From positions 186,001 to 250,000 of the forward strand of contig NZ_CP029562.1 in assembly GCF_004136315.1 (NCBI RefSeq): a stretch of DNA of 64,000 bases, read 5' to 3'. The notes beneath the pieces were generated by a model, which saw nothing but the letters and a program-made list of their open reading frames with translations, was not told the origin of the DNA and did not search any database. The position numbers were made by a program, and so were the translations under genes. This document shows positions 1-8,258 of the stretch, piece after piece; the stretch's first letter is position 1; every line of letters starts with the position of its first letter. The DNA is from Mesorhizobium sp. Pch-S. Its GTDB lineage: Bacteria; Pseudomonadota; Alphaproteobacteria; Rhizobiales; Rhizobiaceae.

Positions 1-1
1 A

Positions 2-1231
2 GGCGGCGACGTCTTCTTCGTCCTGACCAACGCTGATGGTGCCAAGGACTTCAAGGTCATGGCGGCTCCCGCGCACGATCCGGTCAGGGCCAACTGGAAG
101 GAAATCGTCCCGCATGAACCCGGGCGGCTGATCCTCTCCGTCATCGGCTTCAAGGATTTTCTGGTGCGGCTGGAGCGCAAGGACGGGCTGCCGCGCATCG
201 TGGTGCGCGAACGGGCGAGCGGCGAGGAACACCTGATTTCATTCGCGGAAGAGGCATTCTCGCTGGGATTGTCAGGTTCCTATGAATACGACACCGACGT
301 GGTGCGGTTCTCCTATTCGTCGATGACGACGCCGGCCCAGGTGTTCGACTACGACATGCGTACGCGCCAGCGCACGCTCCTGAAAACACAGGAGGTGCCA
401 TCGGGCCATGACGCCAGCCACTATGTTACACGCCGGCTTATGGCGCCCTCGCATGACGGCGAGCTGGTCCCGGTATCTCTGATCCATCATCGCGACACCG
501 CGATCGACGGCTCGGCACCCTGCCTGCTCTATGGTTATGGCTCCTATGGCATCACCATCCCGGCCTCGTTCAACACCAACTGCCTTTCTCTGGTCGATCG
601 CGGCTTCGTCTATGCGATTGCCCATATCCGTGGCGGCAAGGACAAGGGATACGCCTGGTATGAGGACGGCAAGCGAGCCAAGAAGACAAATACCTTCAAG
701 GATTTCGTTGCTGTTGCCCGCCATCTGGTGGCCGAACGCTACACCCGTCACGACCGGATCGTGGCGCAAGGCGGTTCAGCCGGCGGCATGCTGATGGGCG
801 CGATCGCCAATATGGCGCCGGAGGCTTTCGGCGGCATCGTGGCCGAAGTACCATTTGTCGATGTCCTGACCACCATGCTCGATGAGACACTGCCGCTGAC
901 GCCGCCGGAGTGGCCGGAATGGGGCAACCCGATTGCCTCGGAAGCAGACTACAAGACGATCGCCGCCTATTCGCCCTACGACAAGGTAACCGGGGCGAAC
1001 TATCCGCCCATCCTCGCTGTCGCCGGCCTCACCGATCCTCGCGTGACCTATTGGGAGCCCGCGAAGTGGGTGGCGAAGTTGCGCGAGGTGAAAAGTGGTG
1101 ACAATCCGGTTCTGTTCAAGATCAACATGGACTCCGGCCATGCCGGTGCGTCCGGCCGTTTCTCGCGACTGGAGGAAATCGCGCTGAACTACGCGTTCGC
1201 GCTGAAGGTAACGGGCAAGCAGACCGCGTAG
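2..1231 (+). CDS. ptrB: Oligopeptidase B (prolyl oligopeptidase family S9A), 5' end cut by window
   Basis: Serine peptidase that cleaves short peptides after basic residues (family knowledge). The reading frame is open from base 2, so the gene starts before the window; an in-frame ATG at 59 is internal. About 410 C-terminal residues are present of a family length near 700, covering the whole alpha/beta-hydrolase domain. The nucleophile motif GGSAGG is visible (Ser codon 776-778), followed by a GLTDPRV..YWEPAKW block carrying the expected Asp, and the catalytic His in NMDSGHAGASGRF near the C-terminus. The N-terminal propeller is mostly outside. No terminator hairpin is seen before the next gene 43 bases downstream. 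Family is firm; preference for Arg/Lys is inferred. Confidence 0.93.
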   Translation, partial: GGDVFFVLTNADGAKDFKVMAAPAHDPVRANWKEIVPHEPGRLILSVIGFKDFLVRLERKDGLPRIVVRERASGEEHLISFAEEAFSLGLSGSYEYDTDVVRFSYSSMTTPAQVFDYDMRTRQRTLLKTQEVPSGHDASHYVTRRLMAPSHDGELVPVSLIHHRDTAIDGSAPCLLYGYGSYGITIPASFNTNCLSLVDRGFVYAIAHIRGGKDKGYAWYEDGKRAKKTNTFKDFVAVARHLVAERYTRHDRIVAQGGSAGGMLMGAIANMAPEAFGGIVAEVPFVDVLTTMLDETLPLTPPEWPEWGNPIASEADYKTIAAYSPYDKVTGANYPPILAVAGLTDPRVTYWEPAKWVAKLREVKSGDNPVLFKINMDSGHAGASGRFSRLEEIALNYAFALKVTGKQTA

Positions 1232-1274
1232 GGGTCGACTTGCCACCCGGACGACCGGCACATAGAATAGCCGG

Positions 1275-2258
1275 ATGCTTCACTATTCGTCCAAGTCACC
1301 GCCACCGGTCCCGACGGACGCGCTCAGCCAAATCCTCCAGGATTTTCGGCTCAGCGGCGTCAGCTACGGCCGTTGCGAGCTCCGGCATCCATGGAGCATC
1401 ACCTTTCCCCAGCAACCTTTGCTGCGGTTTCATTTTGTCAGCGACGGGCCCTGCTGGGTACACACCGAGGCCGAGGGCTGGCAGGAATTGCGCGCGGGCG
1501 ACCTCGTGCTGCTGCCACAAGGCGTCGAGCATCGCCTGGCCAGTTCGCCGGAAGTTACCGGCAACTGCATGACGAGTTGCGAAGTGACCCAGCACGGCGG
1601 CAATGTCTGTGAAGTCGTGCAACAGGGCGAAGGCGCCGCCAGCGTGTTGTTCTGTGGCTCGATGGCGTTGGGAGCCTATGCCCTGCACCCGCTGATCAGC
1701 CTGATGCCCGTTATCATCAAGGGCTGCGACGTGGCCGCCAACGACCCGATCGTCAGCCCCCTGCTGGAGGCCATGGCGCAGGAGGCATGCCATCCCAAGA
1801 TGGGTGGCGCCACGATATTGTCGCGTATGGCCGACCTGCTTACCGCCCGGCTGATACGCTGCTGGGTCAAGTGCAATGACAGCTCGACCACCGGCTGGCT
1901 CGCGGCCATTCGCGACCCCCATATCGGGCGCGTGCTTGTGGCAATGCACCGCGACCCCGGTCATAACTGGACGCTGGAAAGCCTCGCCGGCCTGGCCGGC
2001 CAATCGCGCTCGGTTTTCGCGGAGCGCTTCAGCGCCATCCTTGGCGAAGGTGCCGCGCACTATCTGGCCCGCCTGCGCATGCAGCTCGCAAAGGAATTGC
2101 TGGGACAAGGCGATCTTTCGGTCGCCGAAGTCGCCACTCGCCTGGGCTATGAGTCCGAAGCCTCCTTCGCGCGCGCATTCAAGCGCATCACCAACGTCTC
2201 ACCTGGTGTTGTGCGGCGCACAATTTCCGGACGAACGGACATGGAATTCGGATTTTAA
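1275..2258 (+). CDS. AraC family transcriptional regulator with cupin-type N-terminal domain
   Basis: Predicted one-component regulator of 327 residues. The N-terminal 180 or so residues match the AraC_binding/Cupin_6 type sensor (DALSQILQDFRLSGVSYG..., with an HFVSDGPCWVH strand and a DLVLLPQGVEHRL cupin turn). The C-terminal 100 residues form the double helix-turn-helix, with LESLAGLAGQSRSVFAERF as the first HTH and SVAEVATRLGYESEASFARAF as the second. It lies 59 bases before a co-oriented MFS exporter, an arrangement common for regulator/efflux pairs, so the exporter is its likely target. The ligand is unknown. The start at 1275 has only a weak Shine-Dalgarno; no better start is visible. 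Confidence 0.9.
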   Translation: MLHYSSKSPPPVPTDALSQILQDFRLSGVSYGRCELRHPWSITFPQQPLLRFHFVSDGPCWVHTEAEGWQELRAGDLVLLPQGVEHRLASSPEVTGNCMTSCEVTQHGGNVCEVVQQGEGAASVLFCGSMALGAYALHPLISLMPVIIKGCDVAANDPIVSPLLEAMAQEACHPKMGGATILSRMADLLTARLIRCWVKCNDSSTTGWLAAIRDPHIGRVLVAMHRDPGHNWTLESLAGLAGQSRSVFAERFSAILGEGAAHYLARLRMQLAKELLGQGDLSVAEVATRLGYESEASFARAFKRITNVSPGVVRRTISGRTDMEFGF

Positions 2259-2317
2259 GATACAGATCATCCTGATAAGCTTGTTTATGAAGAGCTCCAA
2301 ACCTTGGAGACCTTCAT

Positions 2318-3532
2318 ATGACGGACACAACCCTATCGCTTGATCGCGTCGCGATAGATGTCGAACCGGACGCGTCGGAAGAAACGTCCTGGAGCGCCAC
2401 GACCTGGCTCGCCGTTCTGTCGATGGCCGCCACCAGCTTCGCGCTGGTGTCGGCTGAATTCCTGCCGGCGGGCCTTTTGACACCAATGGCGCGCGATCTG
2501 GGCATCAGCGAAGGAACGGCTGGACAAGTCGTCACCGCCACCGCCTCGGTGGGCGCGGTGGCAGCGCTGCTGAGCAACGTTCTCATCGGCAAATTGAACC
2601 GCAAGACGGTGCTGATCGTCCTCAGCGCGCTGGCGATCGGCTCCAACATTCTTTCCGCACTGGCAACGGACTTCTGGCTGCTGCTGCTGGGTCGTGCCGG
2701 GCTGGGTATCTCGATCAGCGCCTTCTGGGCGCTTTCGGTCGCGGTCGTGGCGCGGCTGGTTGGCGCGAACGCGACCGGACGGGGCATGGCCATCGTCACC
2801 CTTGGCGTCTCGCTGGCCACCATCGCGGCGCCGTCGCTCGGCGCGCTGATCAGCGACTGGCTGGGCTGGCGTGTCGCCATGGCGATGACGGCGGGGCTCG
2901 CCGCGCTTGCCATGGTGCTGCAGTTCATCAGCCTGCCGACCCTGCCGGCGGCCGCAAGCAACAGCCTGGCCGACGTGCTTCGGCTGACGCGCCGGCGCGG
3001 CATCCAATTCGGCATGCTGGCCATCCTCGTGTTGATGACCGGGCACTTCGCGGGTTCGGTCTATGTGCGTCCGTTCCTTGAAAAGGTGACCCTGCTCGGC
3101 ACCGGACCGATCGCGCTGGCGCTGCTCGGCTTTGGCATCGCCGCAGTAGTCGGCAACGTTGCCGGCGGACGCATGGCGGACGCCAACATCCGCATGGCGC
3201 TGGTTACCACCTCGATCCTGATGGGGCTCGCTGCGCTCGCGCTGGTGCTATGGGGCGCGCATATCGGTATCGCCTTCGGTTTCGTCACGCTCTGGGGCTT
3301 CGCCTTCGGCATGGCGCCGGTCGTGTTGCCGACCAATCTGTCGCGCGCGGCGCCAGACGCGCTGGAGGCTTCCGGCAGCCTGATGGTGGTGTCCTTCCAG
3401 GTCGCCATCACCACCGGAGCGGTTGTCGGCGGCTATATCGTGGACACCTACGGCGCTTCGGGACCTTTGACCCTTACCGCCATTCTCGCAGCGGTAACGG
3501 CGGCCCTGGTGCTGCTGCAGCCGCGCGGATAA
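2318..3532 (+). CDS. MFS transporter, DHA1-type drug/sugar exporter
   Basis: Inner-membrane major facilitator of 404 residues with about 12 hydrophobic helices. The segment EFLPAGLLTPMARDLGIS in helix 1 is typical of the AraJ/YdhP/NepI-like DHA1 exporters, and the conserved loop 2-3 region (NVLIGKLNRKTVLI) follows. The first 25 residues are hydrophilic and cytoplasmic. It follows an AraC regulator and probably forms a two-gene unit with it. The substrate cannot be told from sequence. Its 3' end faces the cytochrome gene on the other strand, with a hairpin between them. Confidence 0.9.
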   Translation: MTDTTLSLDRVAIDVEPDASEETSWSATTWLAVLSMAATSFALVSAEFLPAGLLTPMARDLGISEGTAGQVVTATASVGAVAALLSNVLIGKLNRKTVLIVLSALAIGSNILSALATDFWLLLLGRAGLGISISAFWALSVAVVARLVGANATGRGMAIVTLGVSLATIAAPSLGALISDWLGWRVAMAMTAGLAALAMVLQFISLPTLPAAASNSLADVLRLTRRRGIQFGMLAILVLMTGHFAGSVYVRPFLEKVTLLGTGPIALALLGFGIAAVVGNVAGGRMADANIRMALVTTSILMGLAALALVLWGAHIGIAFGFVTLWGFAFGMAPVVLPTNLSRAAPDALEASGSLMVVSFQVAITTGAVVGGYIVDTYGASGPLTLTAILAAVTAALVLLQPRG

Positions 3533-3540
3533 ACCTCTAC

Positions 3541-3567
3541 CTGCCCCGCCGCGCCATGGCGGGGCAG
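3541..3567. terminator. Hairpin between convergent genes (possible terminator)
   Basis: A 10-bp perfect stem CTGCCCCGCC/GGCGGGGCAG with a 7-base loop sits between the MFS gene and the convergent cytochrome gene. There is no T-run on either side, so intrinsic termination is uncertain. Confidence 0.4.
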
Positions 3568-3606
3568 CCGCTGGCGCGATCCCTTCCATGCAGGCGCCGC
3601 AATGCC

Positions 3607-4548
3607 TTAACTCTGCGGTTTTGCCACCTGGTATCCATCCTTGTGCGCCGGAATGGCCTTCAGATACGCCGCGATCGCCGCACGGTCCTGCGGCGTCAGT
3701 TTTGCCATGTTTTCCTGCACGTCGGCCATGGCGCCACCGGCCGAGTCGAATTCCGGCGTGAAGCCGGTTTCGAGATAATTGGCGATGTCGGCGGCAGACC
3801 AGTCGCCGATGCCTCCCTCACCACCGGTGATGTTCGGCACGACGCCGCCACCTTCGGCCGCTTTCGCGCCGGCAAGCCATTCGGCCTTCTTCGCTCCCCC
3901 GAACATGTCACGCGGGGTATGACATTCGCCGCAATGCCCCGGTCCTTCAACCAGGTAGCGGCCGGCGAGCACATCGGCCGGCGCGTCGGCAGCGAATGCA
4001 ACCACCGGGCTGCTGTCGAGGTACAGCTGTTTCCACAGGCCGATGCCGCGGCGAATGTTGAAGGGGAATGACAGCACCGGCTCCGCCGCCTTGCCCGGCA
4101 CGGCTGGCAAGGTTTTCATGAAGGCATAGAGATCCGCGACATCCGGCAGCTTCATGCGCGCGTAGGAAGGATACGGAAACGCCGGATAGAGATGCTCGCC
4201 CGCTGGCGAGACACCGCGCATCATCGCATTGGCGAAGTCTTCCATCGACCAGGCGCCGATACCATCGGCCTTGTCCTGCGAGATGTTGGGAGCAACGAAG
4301 GTGCCGAACTCCGTCTTCAACTCAAGCCCGCCGACGAGCTCGAGCCTGGCTTCTCCCTCGGCCTTGGGCCGGGCATGGCAGGAGGTGCAGCCGCCGGCAT
4401 AGAAGATACGCTCGCCGCGCCCGGCGTCGCCCTGGCCGAGCGCCTGCACGTCGCCTGCCGCCAGCCGAACCGGCTCCGACAGCCACCAGCCGATACCCGC
4501 GGCGACCGCAGCCAGCGCCACCACGGCGCCGGCTATCTTTCCCAGCAC
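3607..4548 (-). CDS. Diheme cytochrome c
   Basis: Predicted membrane-anchored or exported cytochrome of 313 residues. A hydrophobic N-terminal segment (residues 4-22) acts as anchor or signal. Two CXXCH heme sites are visible, CTSCH at residues 54-58 and CGECH at 206-210, each followed by a mono-heme cytochrome c fold; methionines such as in MKLPDVADL are candidate axial ligands. The two-domain layout resembles cytochrome subunits of membrane alcohol/sugar-acid dehydrogenases, but no dehydrogenase partner is nearby. It starts with GTG, four bases after the stop of the upstream cytochrome c-prime gene, so the two are likely co-transcribed and translationally coupled. Electron donor and acceptor are unknown. 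Confidence 0.9.
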   Translation of the reverse strand: MLGKIAGAVVALAAVAAGIGWWLSEPVRLAAGDVQALGQGDAGRGERIFYAGGCTSCHARPKAEGEARLELVGGLELKTEFGTFVAPNISQDKADGIGAWSMEDFANAMMRGVSPAGEHLYPAFPYPSYARMKLPDVADLYAFMKTLPAVPGKAAEPVLSFPFNIRRGIGLWKQLYLDSSPVVAFAADAPADVLAGRYLVEGPGHCGECHTPRDMFGGAKKAEWLAGAKAAEGGGVVPNITGGEGGIGDWSAADIANYLETGFTPEFDSAGGAMADVQENMAKLTPQDRAAIAAYLKAIPAHKDGYQVAKPQS

Positions 4549-4552
4549 CGGA

Positions 4553-4990
4553 TCAGCTCTTCTTCAGGCGATAGACCTTGTGACAGGCGCCGCAATTGGC
4601 TGCGACCTTGCCGAAGCTTTCCTTCAATGCGTCGACATTGGCAGGAGCTGCCGCAACCGCAGCCTTCACATCGGCTAGATACTTGTCTTCGGCGGCCTTG
4701 AAGCCAGCCATGTCTTCCCAGATCTTCGGCGAGGCTTCCGTCTTGCCCTGATCGCTGCCGGCCGGGAACAAAACGGCCACGTCGAACTTGTCGGCATTGG
4801 CTTCAAGCGCCTTCAACTGCTCCAGCACGGCAGCAGCATCAAAAGCTTCCTCGCCTTTGACGACCTTGGACAGGCCGCCGACGATCTTGCCGCGTTCCTT
4901 CATCGAAGCCTCTCGGTCGGCGATCGGATCGGCGAAGGCTGCCGAACCGGCGAAGGCGAGCATTGAGATGGCGAGGACTAGCTTTCTCAT
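4553..4990 (-). CDS. Cytochrome c-prime / c556 family protein
   Basis: Periplasmic monoheme cytochrome of 145 residues. The ATG at 4988-4990 is chosen because it begins a classic signal peptide (MRKLVLAISMLAFAGSAAFA, cut after Ala20); a longer open frame upstream lacks one. The mature part is helical, and the heme site CGACHK lies at residues 133-138 near the C-terminus, as is diagnostic of the four-helix-bundle class II cytochromes c (PF01322). It is the first gene of a pair with the diheme cytochrome. Family members take part in NO/CO binding or electron transfer; which applies here is not known. Confidence 0.92.
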   Translation of the reverse strand: MRKLVLAISMLAFAGSAAFADPIADREASMKERGKIVGGLSKVVKGEEAFDAAAVLEQLKALEANADKFDVAVLFPAGSDQGKTEASPKIWEDMAGFKAAEDKYLADVKAAVAAAPANVDALKESFGKVAANCGACHKVYRLKKS

Positions 4991-5147
4991 TCCGTGGGCT
5001 CCGTGATTGAAAGTGAGGCATATGCCTGCGGACAACGGCCAAGGTGGCGTAAAAATTCCCGAATATCCACCGCCAGCGTTCTGAACTTCCGGTGAACGAC
5101 CTGAAGCCCCTGCCAAGATCCGGTACAATTTCTTGATTTCAAAAATA

Positions 5148-5173
5148 AAAAGCCCCGCTCTCGCGGGGCTTTT
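5148..5173 (-). terminator. Rho-independent terminator of sodB
   Basis: Stem AGCCCCGC/GCGGGGCT with a TCTC loop, extended by flanking AAA/TTT pairs. On the minus strand, where sodB ends 20 bases before it, the hairpin is followed by a T-rich tract, as expected for an intrinsic terminator. Confidence 0.85.
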
Positions 5174-5192
5174 CTGGAACGAAAAGACCGTT

Positions 5193-5789
5193 TCAGGCCT
5201 TCTCGTAGAGTTCCAGCACGTAGTCCCAGTTGATGAGGCTGTCGACGAAAGCCTCGAGATACTTCGGGCGCGCGTTGCGGTAGTCGATGTAATAGGAATG
5301 TTCCCACACGTCGACGCCGAGGATCGGGGTCGCGCCATGGACGAGCGGGTTCTCGCCATTCGGGGTCTTGGAGATTTCGAGCTTGCCGTTCTTGACCGAA
5401 ACCCAGGCCCAGCCGGAACCGAACTGCGTGGTACCGGCGGCAATGAAGTCGGCCTTGAACTTGTCGTAGCCGCCGAGATCGCTGTCGACTGCCTTCTGCA
5501 GCGCCCCGGGCAGCTTGTTGCCGCCGCCGCCCTTCTTCATCCACTTCCAGAAGTGGATGTGGTTGTAGTGCTGGGCAGCGTTGTTGAAGAGACCGGCATT
5601 CTTGCCGAACGACTGTTTCACCACCTCTTCGACCGACAGATTCTCGAGACCAGCCTCGGCAGCCAGCTTGTTGCCGTTGTCGACATAGGCCTTATGGTGC
5701 TTGTCGTGATGATATTCCAGCGTCTCCTTCGACATGAAGGGCTGAAGCGCCTCATAATCGTAAGGCAGGGCGGGCAATTCGAAGGCCAT
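5193..5789 (-). CDS. sodB: Superoxide dismutase (Fe/Mn family)
   Basis: Converts superoxide to hydrogen peroxide and oxygen in the cytoplasm. The protein is 198 residues from the ATG at 5787-5789 (MAFELPALPYDYEAL), preceded by GGGAG; a start seven codons earlier is possible but lacks support. Metal ligands are recognisable: His27 in EYHHDKHHKAY, a His in NNAAQHYNHIHFW, and Asp and His in GVDVWEHSYYIDYRN. The Gln in the AAQ context resembles iron-type enzymes, but metal choice in alphaproteobacterial members varies, so it may be cambialistic. It is monocistronic: a terminator follows, and 212 bases holding an intergenic repeat precede it. Confidence 0.95.
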   Translation of the reverse strand: MAFELPALPYDYEALQPFMSKETLEYHHDKHHKAYVDNGNKLAAEAGLENLSVEEVVKQSFGKNAGLFNNAAQHYNHIHFWKWMKKGGGGNKLPGALQKAVDSDLGGYDKFKADFIAAGTTQFGSGWAWVSVKNGKLEISKTPNGENPLVHGATPILGVDVWEHSYYIDYRNARPKYLEAFVDSLINWDYVLELYEKA

Positions 5790-5908
5790 GGATAAACTCC
5801 CTTGTGGCAAAAAACTCAGTGTCGATACCGAACTAAGATAGGGTTGGATCGATCAGCGACAACTCCGAAAAACGAAGCGTCGGCCATCTTCTAAAGCATG
5901 TCGCGCCC

Positions 5909-5946
5909 AAGTGTGTAGCGGTTTTGCGATAACGACACGCGCAAAA
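5909..5946 (+). repeat. Dispersed intergenic repeat, copy A
   Basis: The segment AAGTGTGTAGCGGTTTTGCG followed by a GCGCAAAA block matches the copies at 16956-17003, 43497-43536 and, inverted, 19867-19903. Shared core: AAGTGTGTA(G/A)CGGTT, then a spacer, then GCG(T/C)AAAA. It lies between sodB and the aminotransferase and may overlap the sodB promoter region. Confidence 0.55.
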
Positions 5947-6001
5947 TCGAACGCCCGGTGCGCAATGCGCGAGGCTGAAAGATCGCGACGCGCATGAGCC
6001 T

Positions 6002-6880
6002 TCAATGCACCGGTGTCGAATGGGCCCAGTCCCAGTAAAGCTCCCGCGCCTTCTTGGCGACCGGACCAGGTTGCAGATCGCGGTCCTCGAAGCGAGTGAT
6101 CGGCACCACCTTCGAGTGATTTCCGGTCGAGAAAATCTCGTCCGCCTCACGAAAATCCTTCACCGTCAGCGTCTTCTCGGTGGTGCGGAAGCCATAGTCG
6201 GCGAGCAGCTTGATCGTGCGCGCACGGGTGATACCCGAAAGGAAGGTGCCATTGGCAGCCGGGGTGTAGACATGACCGTCCTTGACCATGAAGACATTGG
6301 ACGAACCGGTCTCGGCCACGTTGCCCAGCATGTCCAGTACCAGCGCGTTGTCGAAACCGCGCGCCTTGGCTTCAAGGATCGAGCGACCATTGTTGGGATA
6401 GAGGCAGCCAGCCTTGGCATCCGTTGGCATCGTTTCCAGCGACGGGCGCCTGAACGACGACACGCCGATCGAAAATCCGGCTGGTGGCAACATCGGCGCT
6501 TCATAGAGACAGAGGCAGAACCGTGTCGATGCCGGGTCGGCGGGCACGCCCATGTAGCCGCCGTGTTCGGCCCAATACATCGGCCGGATGTAGACAGCCG
6601 TCTTGCCGTCGAACTTCTTCAGCCCGTCCCAGGTGAGGCCGATGATCTCCTCCGGCGTCTTGGTCGGCTCCAGGCCGAGCGAAACGGCCGACGCGTTGAC
6701 GCGGGCAGCGTGGCGGTCGAGATCCGGTGCAACGCCCTCGAACCAGCGTGCACCGTCGAACACACTGGACGCCAGCCAGAACACGTGGCTGCGCGGGCCA
6801 ACAAGAGCAACATTGCCTTCATGCCAGTCGCCATCGACGTAGGTCCAGGTGGTTGAAAGCGCTGCCGTTGCCAAAGTCAT
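6002..6880 (-). CDS. ilvE: Branched-chain amino acid aminotransferase (PLP fold type IV)
   Basis: Transfers the amino group between glutamate and Leu/Ile/Val in the cytoplasm. The ATG at 6878-6880 (MTLATAALSTTW) gives 292 residues, the usual length of the rhizobial form; a 22-codon longer frame is open upstream but unsupported. The PLP lysine is in DAKAGCLYPNN, the fold-type IV block follows (ALVLDMLGNVAETGSSNVFMVKDG), and the phosphate-binding SGITR motif is present. AVYIRPMYW supplies the substrate-side Arg. A related D-amino acid or 4-amino-4-deoxychorismate enzyme of the same fold is less likely. It appears monocistronic, with 405 bases upstream without a gene. Confidence 0.88.
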   Translation of the reverse strand: MTLATAALSTTWTYVDGDWHEGNVALVGPRSHVFWLASSVFDGARWFEGVAPDLDRHAARVNASAVSLGLEPTKTPEEIIGLTWDGLKKFDGKTAVYIRPMYWAEHGGYMGVPADPASTRFCLCLYEAPMLPPAGFSIGVSSFRRPSLETMPTDAKAGCLYPNNGRSILEAKARGFDNALVLDMLGNVAETGSSNVFMVKDGHVYTPAANGTFLSGITRARTIKLLADYGFRTTEKTLTVKDFREADEIFSTGNHSKVVPITRFEDRDLQPGPVAKKARELYWDWAHSTPVH

Positions 6881-7285
6881 CGTCACGTCCCGTTTCTTGC
6901 CGCGATAAGGCTGCAGAGATTGGGCGTGCGGCAACGACCCCGTCAACCGGCATCGGTCAGATTTGGTAAGGCCAGGATGATGGAGCCGCCATCCGGCATC
7001 CGCCGGAGATCGTCACGCAGATGTGATCGGATCGCTGCCTACACGGACCAAGAGCAGGCTACGCAAGCGCTGGCGCGTTGGAAACCGTCGCGAATCCGCA
7101 GGTCCACCTCAAAATGGCGTTGCCGATCAGCAACAGTGGACCGCCTGTCATCGCCTCGCCTCTTTTTGTCCACCTTGCCGCCCGATTCAGAAACGCCTAT
7201 CGCGCCCAACTGAAAAGAAAGCAACCTTTCGGGGCTCTGGCCCGTTCACGCTTTCTTCGACATATCGAACTATTCCAAGGCCATC
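6881..7285. other. Gene-free divergent intergenic region, 405 bp
   Basis: Lies between the divergent aminotransferase and L,D-transpeptidase genes and must hold both promoters. Short open frames here (for example 6920-7213 plus and 7039-7224 minus) encode Arg/Ser-rich peptides without recognisable motifs and are judged spurious. No strong hairpin or repeat is seen. Confidence 0.5.
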
Positions 7286-8107
7286 ATGATCAAGACGCCA
7301 GCTGCCCTCCCGATGACCCGTCGCGGGTTTCTGAACACCGCCCTGGTCGGTGCCGCGTCGATGGCACTCGCCGCCTGTACCACCGTTTCCCAGGAGCCGC
7401 CGCCCGTTACGCCAGTGGCCCCTCCTCCGCCGCCGGATCCGGTACTGCCGGAATATGCGGTCATGTACGGGCCGGTCGTGGACGAGAATTACGAAATCCC
7501 CGCCATTCCCTACCGCAAGATCGACCAGCAGTTCCTGCGCCAGGTGGTTCCCGACCCGACCGGCGAAAAGCCGGGTACGGTCGTCGTCGAGACCTCCACG
7601 CATTTCCTCTATGTCGTGTTGCCTGGCGGCCGTGCGTTGCGCTACGGCGTCGGCCTCGGTCGGGCTGGCTTTGCCTGGTCGGGCAGCGCGGTCATGCAGT
7701 GGAAGCGCAAATGGCCGAAGTGGACGCCACCTGAAGAAATGATCCAGCGTCAGCCGGAACTGAGAAAGTTCAGCGCCGACAATGGCGGCATGCCGCCCGG
7801 CCTGAAGAACCCGCTTGGCGCGCGCGCACTCTACCTGTTCCAGAACGGCGAAGATACGCTTTACCGCCTGCACGGTTCACCGGAGTGGAGTTCCATCGGC
7901 AAGTCTGTCTCGTCTGGCTGCGTGCGCCTGATGAACCAGGACGTCATTGACCTCTACGACCGGGTCAAGAACGGTGCCAAGGTGATCGTCACTGATGTCG
8001 CCGGCCGCCCCGTTGCCCCGACGGCCCCTGACGAACAGGGCATCCCGATTGACGAAGGCGTGCCCGAGGCGCGCCTTCTCGGCCCCGCCGGCCGTTCGTG
8101 GTTCTAG
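7286..8107 (+). CDS. L,D-transpeptidase (YkuD domain), exported
   Basis: Predicted peptidoglycan cross-linking or lipoprotein-anchoring enzyme of 273 residues. The N-terminus has a twin-arginine motif (TRRGFLN at residues 11-17) followed by a hydrophobic stretch ending in the lipobox-like LAAC with Cys31, so it may be Tat-exported, lipidated, or both. A Pro-rich linker follows. The YkuD catalytic block is clear: HGSPEWSSIGKSVSSGCVRL with nucleophile Cys212. A second ATG at 7313 would leave the Tat motif at the extreme N-terminus. A terminator follows at 8137. Monocistronic. Several paralogues are usual in this order; the specific role is unknown. Confidence 0.92.
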   Translation: MIKTPAALPMTRRGFLNTALVGAASMALAACTTVSQEPPPVTPVAPPPPPDPVLPEYAVMYGPVVDENYEIPAIPYRKIDQQFLRQVVPDPTGEKPGTVVVETSTHFLYVVLPGGRALRYGVGLGRAGFAWSGSAVMQWKRKWPKWTPPEEMIQRQPELRKFSADNGGMPPGLKNPLGARALYLFQNGEDTLYRLHGSPEWSSIGKSVSSGCVRLMNQDVIDLYDRVKNGAKVIVTDVAGRPVAPTAPDEQGIPIDEGVPEARLLGPAGRSWF

Positions 8108-8136
8108 CTGACGCGACCGGAAACGACCTCTTTGAG

Positions 8137-8170
8137 ACAGCCGTCACCCCGCCAGGTGGCGGCTGTTTTC
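8137..8170 (+). terminator. Rho-independent terminator after L,D-transpeptidase
   Basis: A 12-bp stem (ACAGCCGTCACC with GGTGGCGGCTGT, one G-T wobble) with a 6-base loop, followed by TTTT, starting 30 bases after the stop codon. Confidence 0.85.
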
Positions 8171-8258
8171 TCTTGCACCCGATCCTGTTCGAAAAATCTG
8201 CACTTCCCGGAATGATGTTCTAAGCTGCTGCCATCGCGCTCTGGAGGAGACATGGCGC

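Noticed and set aside
6920..7224. Small open frames in the gap between aminotransferase and L,D-transpeptidase
   Set aside because: Arg/Ser-rich translations, no ribosome site, no known motif.
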